Assembly: GCA_031553775.1 (NCBI GenBank)
Contig: JAVBLA010000024.1
Span: forward strand, 1 to 64,000
Direction: 5' to 3'
DNA: 64,000 nt
Source: JAISFI01 sp031553775
GTDB lineage: Bacteria > Bacteroidota > Bacteroidia > Bacteroidales > Azobacteroidaceae
Part shown: positions 35,101-42,797 of the stretch, one piece after another
How positions within the stretch are numbered: position 1 is the stretch's first letter
Layout: the number at the start of each line of letters is the position of its first letter
Program-made: the position numbers and the translations under genes
The notes under the pieces: model-generated
The model's database searches: none
What the model was told of the DNA's origin: nothing
Seen by the model: only the letters and a program-made list of their open reading frames with translations

Positions 35101-36622
35101 TATCGGCATATTCAGCAGAAAAACCAAATGTAGAACGGGCCGATATTTTATTTTTCATCAGAAGAATTTTCACATCGAAATCCAGATTTGCTTTTTTACC
35201 GGATGCCTTTAAAGAAATATTTTCAATAGAAAGAGGAAAATGGGCTAAACGGAGATCGCCCTCACAGTCCAGGGACTCCACGCTCAGGTAAGGAGATTCA
35301 GTAGAAACGGTTAATTTTTTGAAGATAAATTTTTCCAAATGAAGCGCTTTGCCTGCAGAGATTTGCATGTAACCATTCATCACGAGACTGGGTTTGAATG
35401 TTTGATCTTCCACCAGCATTTGCACATACGATGTTTTTTCTAAATAGACATCGGCCGTACCAAACATATCAATGGACAATTTTTCACCCAGGTTTACTTT
35501 GAAGAGATACTTTCCTCCCTGTTCAATCAATGCGCTGTAACGCAATGTTTTGATTTTTTCCGTCAAAGGAATTCCCAATTCTCCGCCAAATCCGAAGCCG
35601 GTAATTTTGTTTGCAGTTAAAAACAGTTCCAGATCCGTTACTGAAAAAGCCCATCCGTTTGCATCTCCCTTTTCCAATGGCAAGACGTCTAAAGCAGAAA
35701 CACCTCCACTGAGTCCATTCTCGTCTATCAACAGATTTTCACCCTCCAACGCTATGCGTTCGGAAGAGTCTTTTATTTTGAACTCCGGAGGAAGAACAAG
35801 AGAGAATTTATCGATAAAGACGCCTCGCCATTGATTTTTATCAGGATAAGAACAATAGTCTCTGAAATAATTTTTAGGAGCTGAAAAGGCAGCCGGATTT
35901 TCATAGTCACTCAGGTCCAGGGTCGCTTTTTTCACCTCGAAAGTAAAACCTTCCAGGGATTTAATTTCAAAAGGAGCCAGGGATATTTCAACCAGAAAAT
36001 GATTCCAATTTTCAATCTCAGCCTTAAAAGAAGAAGTAAGAGTCTTCGGTTCATTTTTACCTGATCCAGCCGGAACAAAAATACCCGGATTCATTTCCAG
36101 TTCCATCCCGAGGGATAATTTTTTAAATTCCGCATTACAATCAAGGCTCAGGAATGTTTCGGAATTTCCTCTTCCGGTTTTATCATCTAAAGAACCTTTG
36201 ATAATCAGGTTTCCCATTTCTCCAAGAGGGATGGTAACATTGCTCAATAATGCCAGTTTGATATCTCCGATCAGATTTCCATCAAAAGATATTTGTATGT
36301 TTTCGGCACCAAAAACCAGTATGCGCGATTGCTGGGGAACTTCCACCTTAACCAATACGGTAGCTTCTGCATATTCGGGATAGAAACGCATATTGGTTAT
36401 GGCCACTGTAGCAGGCACATTGGCAATCATCTTCCGCATACCCAAAGGAAAGACCGCCGGTTTGTTCAGATCGATATCTTCTACAAAATTTTTGATCTTT
36501 TCAATGAAGGCAAATTTAGACATTGCCCATTCAAGGGAAAATTCAAACGACTGGCTATGACCGTGTAACGGGCAACAAAGAAAGGCCAGAATCAGGCATA
36601 ACAGAGAAAAGGTCCGGTTCAT
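32153..36622 (-). CDS. giant all-beta secreted protein, first gene of the surface locus
   Basis: 1489 residues from the ATG at 36622; the frame extends to 36667 but the signal peptide MNRTFSLLCLILAFLCC (cut near GHSQ) fixes the start. The first ~600 residues are a long run of amphipathic strands (FKAEIENWNHFLVEISLAPF, LRLAHFPLSIENISLKASGK, LKLKASAHFGC) resembling AsmA/TamB-like repetitive beta structure. The 610-1000 region is Gly-rich, with conserved-looking Cys. A Big/SbsA-like domain follows (TFSMPVGKAFNLDDES, LSPKTQWFASVSVRFEE). A very acidic linker lies near 1180-1210, and the end is a unique helical/beta domain. No family is recognised. It probably has a periplasmic or surface role and heads a 13.8-kb operon. 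Confidence 0.75.
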   Translation of the reverse strand: MNRTFSLLCLILAFLCCPLHGHSQSFEFSLEWAMSKFAFIEKIKNFVEDIDLNKPAVFPLGMRKMIANVPATVAITNMRFYPEYAEATVLVKVEVPQQSRILVFGAENIQISFDGNLIGDIKLALLSNVTIPLGEMGNLIIKGSLDDKTGRGNSETFLSLDCNAEFKKLSLGMELEMNPGIFVPAGSGKNEPKTLTSSFKAEIENWNHFLVEISLAPFEIKSLEGFTFEVKKATLDLSDYENPAAFSAPKNYFRDYCSYPDKNQWRGVFIDKFSLVLPPEFKIKDSSERIALEGENLLIDENGLSGGVSALDVLPLEKGDANGWAFSVTDLELFLTANKITGFGFGGELGIPLTEKIKTLRYSALIEQGGKYLFKVNLGEKLSIDMFGTADVYLEKTSYVQMLVEDQTFKPSLVMNGYMQISAGKALHLEKFIFKKLTVSTESPYLSVESLDCEGDLRLAHFPLSIENISLKASGKKANLDFDVKILLMKNKISARSTFGFSAEYADKHWKYKGFDLDKIILDSIALQGFTLSGSLLLEEDDKEYGDYIGGSLEARFNILSDELKLKASAHFGCKDSLRYWFVEGDAGFPGIPVGPLSINGFCGGAYYKVRAKGDPLGKTTYVPDEKCGLGIRAGMSFSVADKKIANGNALFEVCFLNGGGIGKTRFYGQLKLMDRVEVFDNVRELYTQAAQNFNDMSESLSSRLPKGLSGSEIAQMVYPAKKKKDGITAYLTMEYDFPTRSFDANFSLSVNVAGGLIHGTGAGDAAGAACLHISPGKWYIHAGTPAHPIGLQVGFGKFSVQSGSYLMIGDDIPVSPAPPALVTQILGLSAEEVGYTKDLDQIGLGKGFAFGSNLSFDTGNMNFLILYARFASELGFDLMLKDYSDYYCEGKNEKIGIDGWYANGQCYAALLGELGVNIKILGLKKTIPVIRGATAALLQAKLPNPTWFGGYMAVEVNILGGLLEGRMRMKISLGDDCKIVRADGEYSPVEMPMISDLSPNQSGEVDVFTSPQATFSMPVGKAFNLDDESGTRTYRIQLAEFVVKNASGQLVEGNIRWNTKKDEATFISKEILSPKTQWFASVSVRFEEYANGNWQVVRQSGKDAVETKKVSFKTGNAPDRIPLTNIAYCYPVVDQKNFYQNESATGYIQLKKGQRYLFPEGFVYQAKCTRQGVKTVPSSFTYDEAQARITFSFPEKMGRESRYYLRLAAASEWDGEDENESMDEEQGAESPEETIDEDHIVAQKIVLEDQENGADYELLFKQKMAQRISQSGSMELLNYRFESSRYATFEEKLSDMQLTGTTRYVNSDIRSLLLQTETTSELLDQAELTGTVHTAGLPLVQAEALLNDAYFLKDIKPLIYDWYPYPGITIRNRLPDVLGVPPVRAVPLLDGYLYAVSSGIYQPEFLHTWPYIYSLPLYYQQDYHDLKTQVINSFLHTGYLAQWKFLIDSYFPFIPKGSYVVRFSYVLPGGQPGTTKDLDYHNPIDWRE

Positions 36623-36768
36623 AGATGGTTTTGCTAATGCATACAAAGTCCTGTGAGAACATTGCACACAACGGTTAATGCATTTTGGTTAAACAATCTG
36701 ATGTTTATGTGATTTATTTTTCAGAGGAAAGAAAATAAAATTCACATAGCCAGGTTTTGTTTCTGAGG

Positions 36769-36798
36769 CAAAGGTAAATGAATATTTAGAAAAGCAAA
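36769..36798 (-). promoter_or_regulatory. promoter of the six-gene surface locus
   Basis: Minus-strand TACCTTTG (plus 36769-36776) with a TTTG (plus CAAA, 36795-36798) 18 nt upstream: a near-consensus -33/-7 pair about 145 nt before the ATG at 36622. No other strong promoter box was noticed between the six genes. Confidence 0.55.
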
Positions 36799-36867
36799 AT
36801 AAATTAAAGAAATTTAACTAAAAATCAATTTTTAATACTAAAGGGAGTCATCAAAATATAAAAAAAA

Positions 36868-36943
36868 CGTCATTGCGAGGAGAAACAAAGCAATCTCCTG
36901 ATAATTCCGGCAGATTGCTTCAGGCTTCGCCTTCGCAATGACG
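36868..36943. repeat. CGTCATTGCGA nested palindromic repeat
   Basis: A 76-bp element with perfect 11-bp ends (CGTCATTGCGA / TCGCAATGACG) and an inner 9-bp inverted pair (AAGCAATCT 36888-36896 / AGATTGCTT 36912-36920). I recall this type of palindrome as a dispersed intergenic repeat in several bacterial phyla. It lies in the 394-nt space between the 36622 and 37017 genes; apart from the promoter above, nothing else is seen there. Confidence 0.75.
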
Positions 36944-37016
36944 ATCGAAAATCGGCGTTCTACACCTCTTTTATTATACTATTCTTACTAAACTAATTCT
37001 GTTTGGAGATATCCGC

Positions 37017-37538
37017 TTATTCGGCAATTCCATTTGCTTTGGCAAATTTTCCCTGTTTTTCGAACAATACGGCCTGTACTTTTTTCAGTTCAATCCGGAA
37101 ATCGGAGAGTACTTTGCGGGCTGCATCGAAATCAGGTCCGAAATTCAATTTCGTAGCAGGTTGTTTTCCGCTGGCAATATCGGCTTGTTCCCGCTCATTT
37201 GCTGCCTGGAACATACCGATAGCTTTATTGAATACTTCCGGTCCCTGTACTTCAATAAACGCAATATAATCTATAGCACTTTGTTTGTAAGCTACTGCCT
37301 TTTTGTTTTTCAACTGGTTAATAATCTCTTGAGATGCTGTTGTCTGCACCTTCAATGAGTCTACATTTGCTTTGGCCAGATCGAACTCATTTGCAGTAAT
37401 ATTCTGCGAAATGGTTTCCAGCACATCGTTCACTTTTCTTACTTCATGAATCACCACTCCGTTGACTTCCACCGCATTATCACCACATGAAGAAAAGATC
37501 AGAGCCACCGCCAACAGCGAAAAAATAACTTTTTTCAT
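37017..37538 (-). CDS. helical lipoprotein of unknown function
   Basis: 173 residues. Signal peptide MKKVIFSLLAVALIF with lipobox FSSC (Cys18), then GDNAVEVNG. The mature part is predicted as a long helical bundle (VRKVNDVLETISQNITANEF, DSLKVQTTASQEIINQLKNKK, DFDAARKVLSDFRIELKKVQ), without known motifs. Similar helical lipoproteins are found in many bacteria with no assigned role. It is monocistronic, with the 76-bp palindrome downstream and a divergent transporter gene upstream. Confidence 0.75.
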   Translation of the reverse strand: MKKVIFSLLAVALIFSSCGDNAVEVNGVVIHEVRKVNDVLETISQNITANEFDLAKANVDSLKVQTTASQEIINQLKNKKAVAYKQSAIDYIAFIEVQGPEVFNKAIGMFQAANEREQADIASGKQPATKLNFGPDFDAARKVLSDFRIELKKVQAVLFEKQGKFAKANGIAE

Positions 37539-37661
37539 AACTTTTTGAATTAAAGATAATATTAAAAAATGAATTTTGTTACAAATATAATTATAAGAAC
37601 AGAATTAATACAATTTTTGTTGATCTTTGAAAGATATTTTTCATTCCTGAAATTTTTATTT

Positions 37662-37669
37662 TAACTTTG
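37662..37669 (+). promoter_or_regulatory. -7 promoter box of the BASS transporter gene
   Basis: TAACTTTG matches TAnnTTTG, 25 nt upstream of the ATG at 37695. No good -33 element. Confidence 0.45.
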
Positions 37670-37694
37670 GCACCGAAAACAAAGCCCCTGCAGA

Positions 37695-38645
37695 ATGTAC
37701 GAACAATTACAATCCCTTGATGGCTTAACCATCAATTTTAACGCATCCGGCATACATATCGTTAATATCATTCTGGCAATAGTGATGTTCGGAATTGCGT
37801 TGGAAATCAAAATAGCAGATTTCCGTCGGGTTTTAATGCATCCCAAGTCCCTGATCATCGGCCTTTGTTCCCAACTTTTCGTGCTTCCTCTATTAACCTT
37901 TTTGATTGTGGCATCAGGCTATCATTTTATTCCTCCCGGAGTTGCTATGGGGATGATTCTGGTAGCAGCCTGTCCGGGTGGTAATATGTCGAATTTCATT
38001 TCCTCAATCGCTAAAGGAAATGTTGCATTATCTGTCAGCATGTCTGCTGCAAACACGGCCGTGGCAATATTTATGACTCCGTTGAACTTTGAATTCTGGG
38101 GACGAATGTATGTCAACTTCCTGAATAAAAGATCGGAATCTTTGTTACAACCACTGGAAATGAGCATTCCCCATATGCTTTTTGCACTATGTATATTATT
38201 GGTAATTCCTTTAATCGCAGGGATGTTGTTTGCCAAATACTTTCCAATAGTAAGGGACAAAATTCTCAAGCCTGTGAAATCGGTTTCCCTGTTTGCTTTT
38301 TTCCTGATACTTGCTTTTGCTTTGGCTAATAACATGGAGGCTTTTTTACATAATCTTTTTTATATTTTCATTATCGTATTAATACATAACGGAACAGCCT
38401 TGGCGGGAGGATTCTCTTTTGCGGCTCTTTTTAAATGCCCAATTCCCGATCGACGTTCCATTATGATTGAAACCGGCATACAAAATTCAGGTTTAGGATT
38501 GGCGATGCTATTCAACACCAAGATATTTCCTGAAGGAGTAGTTACGGGAGGCATGTTGTTCGTCACCGCCTGGTGGGGTATCTGGCATATTATTTCCGGA
38601 TTGATTGTTGCCACGGGTTGCCGCTACAAAAAGATTTCCTCATGA
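37695..38645 (+). CDS. BASS-family sodium-dependent transporter
   Basis: 316 residues with about nine to ten hydrophobic helices. Family signatures are AACPGGNMSNF (unwound helix region binding sodium) and the second pseudo-symmetric motif ETGIQNSGLGLAM. Bile acid:sodium symporter-like proteins import organic anions such as bile acids, pantoate or keto acids; the bacterial substrate cannot be told from sequence. The stop overlaps the ATG of the acyltransferase gene by 4 bp (ATGA), so the two are translationally coupled. Confidence 0.9.
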   Translation: MYEQLQSLDGLTINFNASGIHIVNIILAIVMFGIALEIKIADFRRVLMHPKSLIIGLCSQLFVLPLLTFLIVASGYHFIPPGVAMGMILVAACPGGNMSNFISSIAKGNVALSVSMSAANTAVAIFMTPLNFEFWGRMYVNFLNKRSESLLQPLEMSIPHMLFALCILLVIPLIAGMLFAKYFPIVRDKILKPVKSVSLFAFFLILAFALANNMEAFLHNLFYIFIIVLIHNGTALAGGFSFAALFKCPIPDRRSIMIETGIQNSGLGLAMLFNTKIFPEGVVTGGMLFVTAWWGIWHIISGLIVATGCRYKKISS

Positions 38646-39946
38646 AAAAAAAAATCCAGGATTTCAATATCGGGTACTGGTTGCTGAAGGGATATGTAAG
38701 ATTTGCCATCCGCCAGTTTTATAGTGGAATTAAAATTTCCGGAATGGAAAATATTCCCCGGAATAAATCCGTTATTTTTGCACCCAACCATCAGAATGCA
38801 CTGATGGATCCCCTGTTATTGCTTTATTCCCGACCCGGGAGGACCGTATTTATGGCCCGTGCCGATATTTTTAAAAAGAAAACGGTAGCCAATATCCTAT
38901 ATTTTCTAAAAATCCTTCCTATTTACCGTATCCGCGACGGTGTAGACGAATTAGATAAAAACTATGCCATTTTCGAACAGGCAGCAGGTGTATTACGCGA
39001 TGATGTGCCGCTTTGCCTGATGCCCGAGGGGAAACAGAGTTTCCAACGAAAATTACTTCCGTTAGTGAAAGGTATGTTCCGCATAGCGTTCAAGGCACAG
39101 GAAGAAATGCCCGGTAAAGAAATCGTCATTATTCCTACGGGTATCGATTATGAAGATTATGTCCATTCCGGAACTCAGGTAGTTATTCGTTTCGGCAAAC
39201 CGATAGAAATACGGGAGTATATGCCGCTTTACCGGGAAAACCTGCCGAAAGCCATGAATATCCTGAGGGATGACGTTTCCCAGGCAATTAGCACTCTTAT
39301 ACAGGATATCCGGTCGGATACACATTATGAAGATTTTTATCAGCTATCGCTCATCGGAGATGAATCTGTTTGCCGGTTGAATCAAAAGGAAGAAACGCCT
39401 TTACATTTGCTGCAGGCCCGGCAGGAAATTGCCCGGGAGTTAGATACTCTGGAATCTTCGGATCCTGAAAAAGCTGATAAACTTTGTGAAGCCTGCCGCC
39501 AATATATGTCAGTATTAAAGAAACTCCGCGTCAGGGACAAGGAAATACAATCGCCTCCTTCATTGATCTTGTTGATTGTTCAACTGACCGGGTTAATTAC
39601 GGGATTACCTTTTTTTATCACCGGATGGATTGCCAATGGTATTCCGGCATATACACCCCGGTTAATCACCCGCAAACTCAAGACCGATGATTTCAGAAGT
39701 TCCTTCACCTTTGTCCTCTGGCTGGTTTTCTACTTAGTTTATTATCTGATCCTTTTTATTACGGCAGGATTTGTAACCGGCTGGATAGAGTCATTGGGAA
39801 TAATTGTATGCTCCGCACTCTGTGGAAAATTTGCTTACCTGTATCTCGGATGGATGAAAGATTTCGGTCATAAACTCCGTTACTTATTTGCCGGAACAGA
39901 GAAGTATTCCATTCACCCGCCACGAATAGCGGATTTTCTTCGTTAA
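38642..39946 (+). CDS. PlsC-like 1-acylglycerol-3-phosphate O-acyltransferase family protein
   Basis: 434 residues; ATG at 38642 overlaps the transporter stop. The acyltransferase domain occupies about residues 25-230 with the catalytic NHxxxxD motif (PNHQNALMD), GRTVFMARADIF, MPEGKQSF and VIIPTGIDYE. The C-terminal part has three to four membrane helices (LILLIVQLTGLITGLPFFI, SFTFVLWLVFYLVYYLIL), an extension over minimal PlsC. Likely transfers an acyl chain onto a lipid at the inner membrane. The 3' end overlaps the convergent barrel gene by 4 bp. Confidence 0.87.
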   Translation: MKKKIQDFNIGYWLLKGYVRFAIRQFYSGIKISGMENIPRNKSVIFAPNHQNALMDPLLLLYSRPGRTVFMARADIFKKKTVANILYFLKILPIYRIRDGVDELDKNYAIFEQAAGVLRDDVPLCLMPEGKQSFQRKLLPLVKGMFRIAFKAQEEMPGKEIVIIPTGIDYEDYVHSGTQVVIRFGKPIEIREYMPLYRENLPKAMNILRDDVSQAISTLIQDIRSDTHYEDFYQLSLIGDESVCRLNQKEETPLHLLQARQEIARELDTLESSDPEKADKLCEACRQYMSVLKKLRVRDKEIQSPPSLILLIVQLTGLITGLPFFITGWIANGIPAYTPRLITRKLKTDDFRSSFTFVLWLVFYLVYYLILFITAGFVTGWIESLGIIVCSALCGKFAYLYLGWMKDFGHKLRYLFAGTEKYSIHPPRIADFLR

Positions 39947-41145
39947 AAAGTTTCAGCAATATCGATATATAAACCGGAAGAGTTTTTACCGATCGCATAA
40001 TCTACCGATATATTCGTACGGGAGAATTTGTTCAGTTTGATCCGAAGTCCCACCCCTCCCGCAGGATCGAGGTAATCGAACAGTTTTACCGTATGATCGG
40101 GAGCAGAAACGGTAGTTGCATTACCGAATAGCACAGCCCCCAATAAATCATTATTTGTTAAACCTACACGGTACTCCAGTTGTCCGAATAGCAATTTATC
40201 TCCTCTGAAACGGCCAATGGTATAGCCATAAGAAGATTTACCCATGAGATCATATCCTGTGGCCGGCAGATTCATATAAGGTACCTCTCCGTCTAATATC
40301 ATGGACGCATTAGCCCAGAATGCCAACCGGTGACGGTGGTTCTGTGTTAAACTTTTGAAAGCCCGGAATTCCAGCCAAAGATGCTGCCAGGCCTGGTCCG
40401 ATCCCATAATTTTCAACAAAGAAGAATAAACAGCCCGGGCGTTGATACCGCTATAGGCATTGATAATATTATCGCGGGTATCGAATAAAGCAGAGATATT
40501 ATATCCTGCCGCTATAGATTTCGTCGGGTCTATTCCCCTGGATGAATTGTATTGGAAATAAGGATCACTTGCCGATTCGGCATAGCCGGTAATATCGTAA
40601 TACCGGTTATAATTGACTCCTCCCCCCACATACAAAGTAGGTAAGATACCATACATCAGCGATATGTTGGTACGGATAGTACTGAAATCGAGTTGTTCTT
40701 TGGCTTCTTTAGGAGTGCCGCTTCCCAAACCGTAAGTATTTTCGTTATTGTTATTGTAACGAATATCAAAATCGGCCGCCCATTTATTCCTTGAAAAATA
40801 AGTCAGATCACGCAAATAGAAAAACAATTGCTTTTTGGTGGTGTAGGCCAGTGATATGGTTCCTGCTGATTTTTTGGTATCAGGGTGATTGCCGATCCGG
40901 TAATGGGCATTGGTCACAGCCCCGAATTTCACTCCTGCCGAAGGGCTGGAAGCCACATAAGGCAGGGCTCCGAATTCTTTTTTCCGCTCTTTGCGGCCGG
41001 TTTTTTTCTCATTTTCTTTTTTTTCTCCGAAGATAATACCCATCAAATCTTTCAGTTGTGTGCTGTCTGCTTCCTGCGCCTGAAGAAAAGATGGCAGAAA
41101 AATATTGACCAGAAAAAAAAGGACCGGAACAAAATGTTTTTTCAT
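39943..41145 (-). CDS. Omp85/BamA-family outer-membrane barrel protein
   Basis: 400 residues from the ATG at 41145, with a signal peptide (MKKHFVPVLFFLVNIFLPSF, cut near LQAQ). No POTRA domains; a short charged segment (EKKENEKKTGRKERKKE) precedes the barrel. Barrel features: SAGVKFGAVTNAHYRIG, NISALFDTRDNIINAYSG, and GRFRGDKLLFGQLEYRVGL, the RG-containing lid-loop motif of Omp85 proteins, with a terminal Phe. Short POTRA-less Omp85-like barrels occur in Bacteroidetes, sometimes fused to patatin or phosphatase domains, but not here. Function unknown. It is the last gene before the alginate locus and has its own orientation unit. Confidence 0.82.
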   Translation of the reverse strand: MKKHFVPVLFFLVNIFLPSFLQAQEADSTQLKDLMGIIFGEKKENEKKTGRKERKKEFGALPYVASSPSAGVKFGAVTNAHYRIGNHPDTKKSAGTISLAYTTKKQLFFYLRDLTYFSRNKWAADFDIRYNNNNENTYGLGSGTPKEAKEQLDFSTIRTNISLMYGILPTLYVGGGVNYNRYYDITGYAESASDPYFQYNSSRGIDPTKSIAAGYNISALFDTRDNIINAYSGINARAVYSSLLKIMGSDQAWQHLWLEFRAFKSLTQNHRHRLAFWANASMILDGEVPYMNLPATGYDLMGKSSYGYTIGRFRGDKLLFGQLEYRVGLTNNDLLGAVLFGNATTVSAPDHTVKLFDYLDPAGGVGLRIKLNKFSRTNISVDYAIGKNSSGLYIDIAETF

Positions 41146-41228
41146 ACGATCGTCAAATATGATGACAAATATAGTGAAATTTTTCAAAACGCTTGATATT
41201 CCGGCCCTATCCTATTTTAGACAGACGA

Positions 41229-42779
41229 TCAACGTACAGGTTTATTATACATATAATCGAATGAAGGCCCTACCCTGTCGAGTGTAGCGCAATTAAACGT
41301 TTTTCCTGTATTGGCAATGTGTTGTGCGCCGGCACAGGCAACAATATCCGGACGGGTGCTTCCCGTAATATCTTCCATAACAAAATCTACCGGATATTTA
41401 GCGATAATGGGAGCTGTACATTCTCCCAGGCCGGACATTCCAAAGTGGTTCGTTTCAAAAGAAAGCGGTTTTTCCGTAAAACCCGGTTCTTTGTAGTTCC
41501 CGTCTTTTGTTGTTACATAATTGGAAGATATGATCAGATCTGCCTTATTGACATTGTTCTGGAACTGGATCATCTGATTCCCGGTTCTCCGGGTATTATA
41601 AAACAAATTGTTTACAATGGCCGTATTGATAGGATCTTCAATCTGGGTAGCCGCATCTCTGGGGTTGACAAATCCGATCAGGATAGAATCGCAATCGACA
41701 AACGTATTATTCGTAATCACTACATTCCGCACTCTGTGATAACCATTGGAAGCAGAATTTTTAATTCCTTTCAGGATACATAGGGGAGCATGAAAATCGG
41801 AACCCACACAGGCCTGTACAAAATTGTTGTATATTTTATGATCGGCATTAATCACCCGGATGGCGCCCGTCAGGGGTTTATAGTTTCCGAAGATATAATT
41901 GGATTCGACGGTATTTCCGTTTCCGTGACGCAATACGATACCTCCTACACTTTCATAAATTGTATTTCTTCTGATGATATTTTTTCCAGATTTAATCGAA
42001 AGAATTTCTGATTCTCCATCACAATGATAGAAAAAATTATCTTCGATCATTGTATAAGCATCATTCAGAGAAGTATTCGAGTCACCCAGGCGAATAGTTT
42101 CCCCTCCGTTCTTGCCATTATCAGGGCGGTCTCCGAAAAAATTATGGTCGATCCGGCAATAATTATCACTGGTAGTAGGTCCTTCCAGTTTCAGCATAAT
42201 ATTGGTATTGCTGGAACTTTTTCCCCCGATATAGCAGTGATCGATCCTGTTATATTTTCCGAATATCAGAATCCAGTTCACATCTGTTCCCTCAGGAACC
42301 GTGTTGTCTTTTCCATCCAGCACACAATTGGTCATCCGGCAGTTAAAAGCATGAACAGAAGAACTCCATTTGAAGGTAACTACGGTTCCTTCCTTGAATT
42401 CTTTCATTACGATTCCATTCAGGATCATGTATTCACCACCGAATTTAATGGTACTTGCACCATTCAGGATTACCTTTCCCGGAGTTTCGGCTGTGACAAC
42501 AATCGGTTTCTCGGCAGTACCCGTACCTGAAATATTCAGGTTTCCGGTATAGGTACCATTCTTGATAACGATCAGTTCTCCGGGCGAAGCAGAAGCACAT
42601 GCTTTGGTGGCATTTGAGAGGGTGGTGACTTCCGTTACTTTGGTGTACTGGCTTCTGTCTTTCAGTTCGAACCGGGTTCCATCGGGAGACCCCGAATCAT
42701 AAACATTGAAGGCAGTCTGCGACAACAATGAACTTACAAAACCCGATAAAATAAATACTAAAAATATATTGCGTTTCAT
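41229..42779 (-). CDS. PL6 family alginate lyase (single domain)
   Basis: 516 residues with signal peptide (MKRNIFLVFILSGF, cut near LLSQ). Right-handed beta-helix of the PL6 family, which cleaves alginate (or dermatan, for chondroitinase B) by beta-elimination. The active-site set is intact: Lys263 (LSIKSG) and Arg284 (IVLRHG) are 21 residues apart as in characterised PL6 enzymes. Asn224, Glu256 and Glu258 sit exactly at the spacing of the calcium ligands of AlyGC. There is no T9SS C-terminal domain, so it is probably periplasmic or released. It is the last gene of the minus-strand alginate operon, 18 nt after the 895-residue protein gene. Confidence 0.93.
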   Translation of the reverse strand: MKRNIFLVFILSGFVSSLLSQTAFNVYDSGSPDGTRFELKDRSQYTKVTEVTTLSNATKACASASPGELIVIKNGTYTGNLNISGTGTAEKPIVVTAETPGKVILNGASTIKFGGEYMILNGIVMKEFKEGTVVTFKWSSSVHAFNCRMTNCVLDGKDNTVPEGTDVNWILIFGKYNRIDHCYIGGKSSSNTNIMLKLEGPTTSDNYCRIDHNFFGDRPDNGKNGGETIRLGDSNTSLNDAYTMIEDNFFYHCDGESEILSIKSGKNIIRRNTIYESVGGIVLRHGNGNTVESNYIFGNYKPLTGAIRVINADHKIYNNFVQACVGSDFHAPLCILKGIKNSASNGYHRVRNVVITNNTFVDCDSILIGFVNPRDAATQIEDPINTAIVNNLFYNTRRTGNQMIQFQNNVNKADLIISSNYVTTKDGNYKEPGFTEKPLSFETNHFGMSGLGECTAPIIAKYPVDFVMEDITGSTRPDIVACAGAQHIANTGKTFNCATLDRVGPSFDYMYNKPVR

Positions 42780-42797
42780 TTTTATTCCGATTGAGGG

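Noticed and set aside
41319..41783. 154-codon plus-strand frame opposite the PL6 lyase
   Set aside because: Antisense to a PL6 gene with intact catalytic residues; composition is that of a shadow frame.
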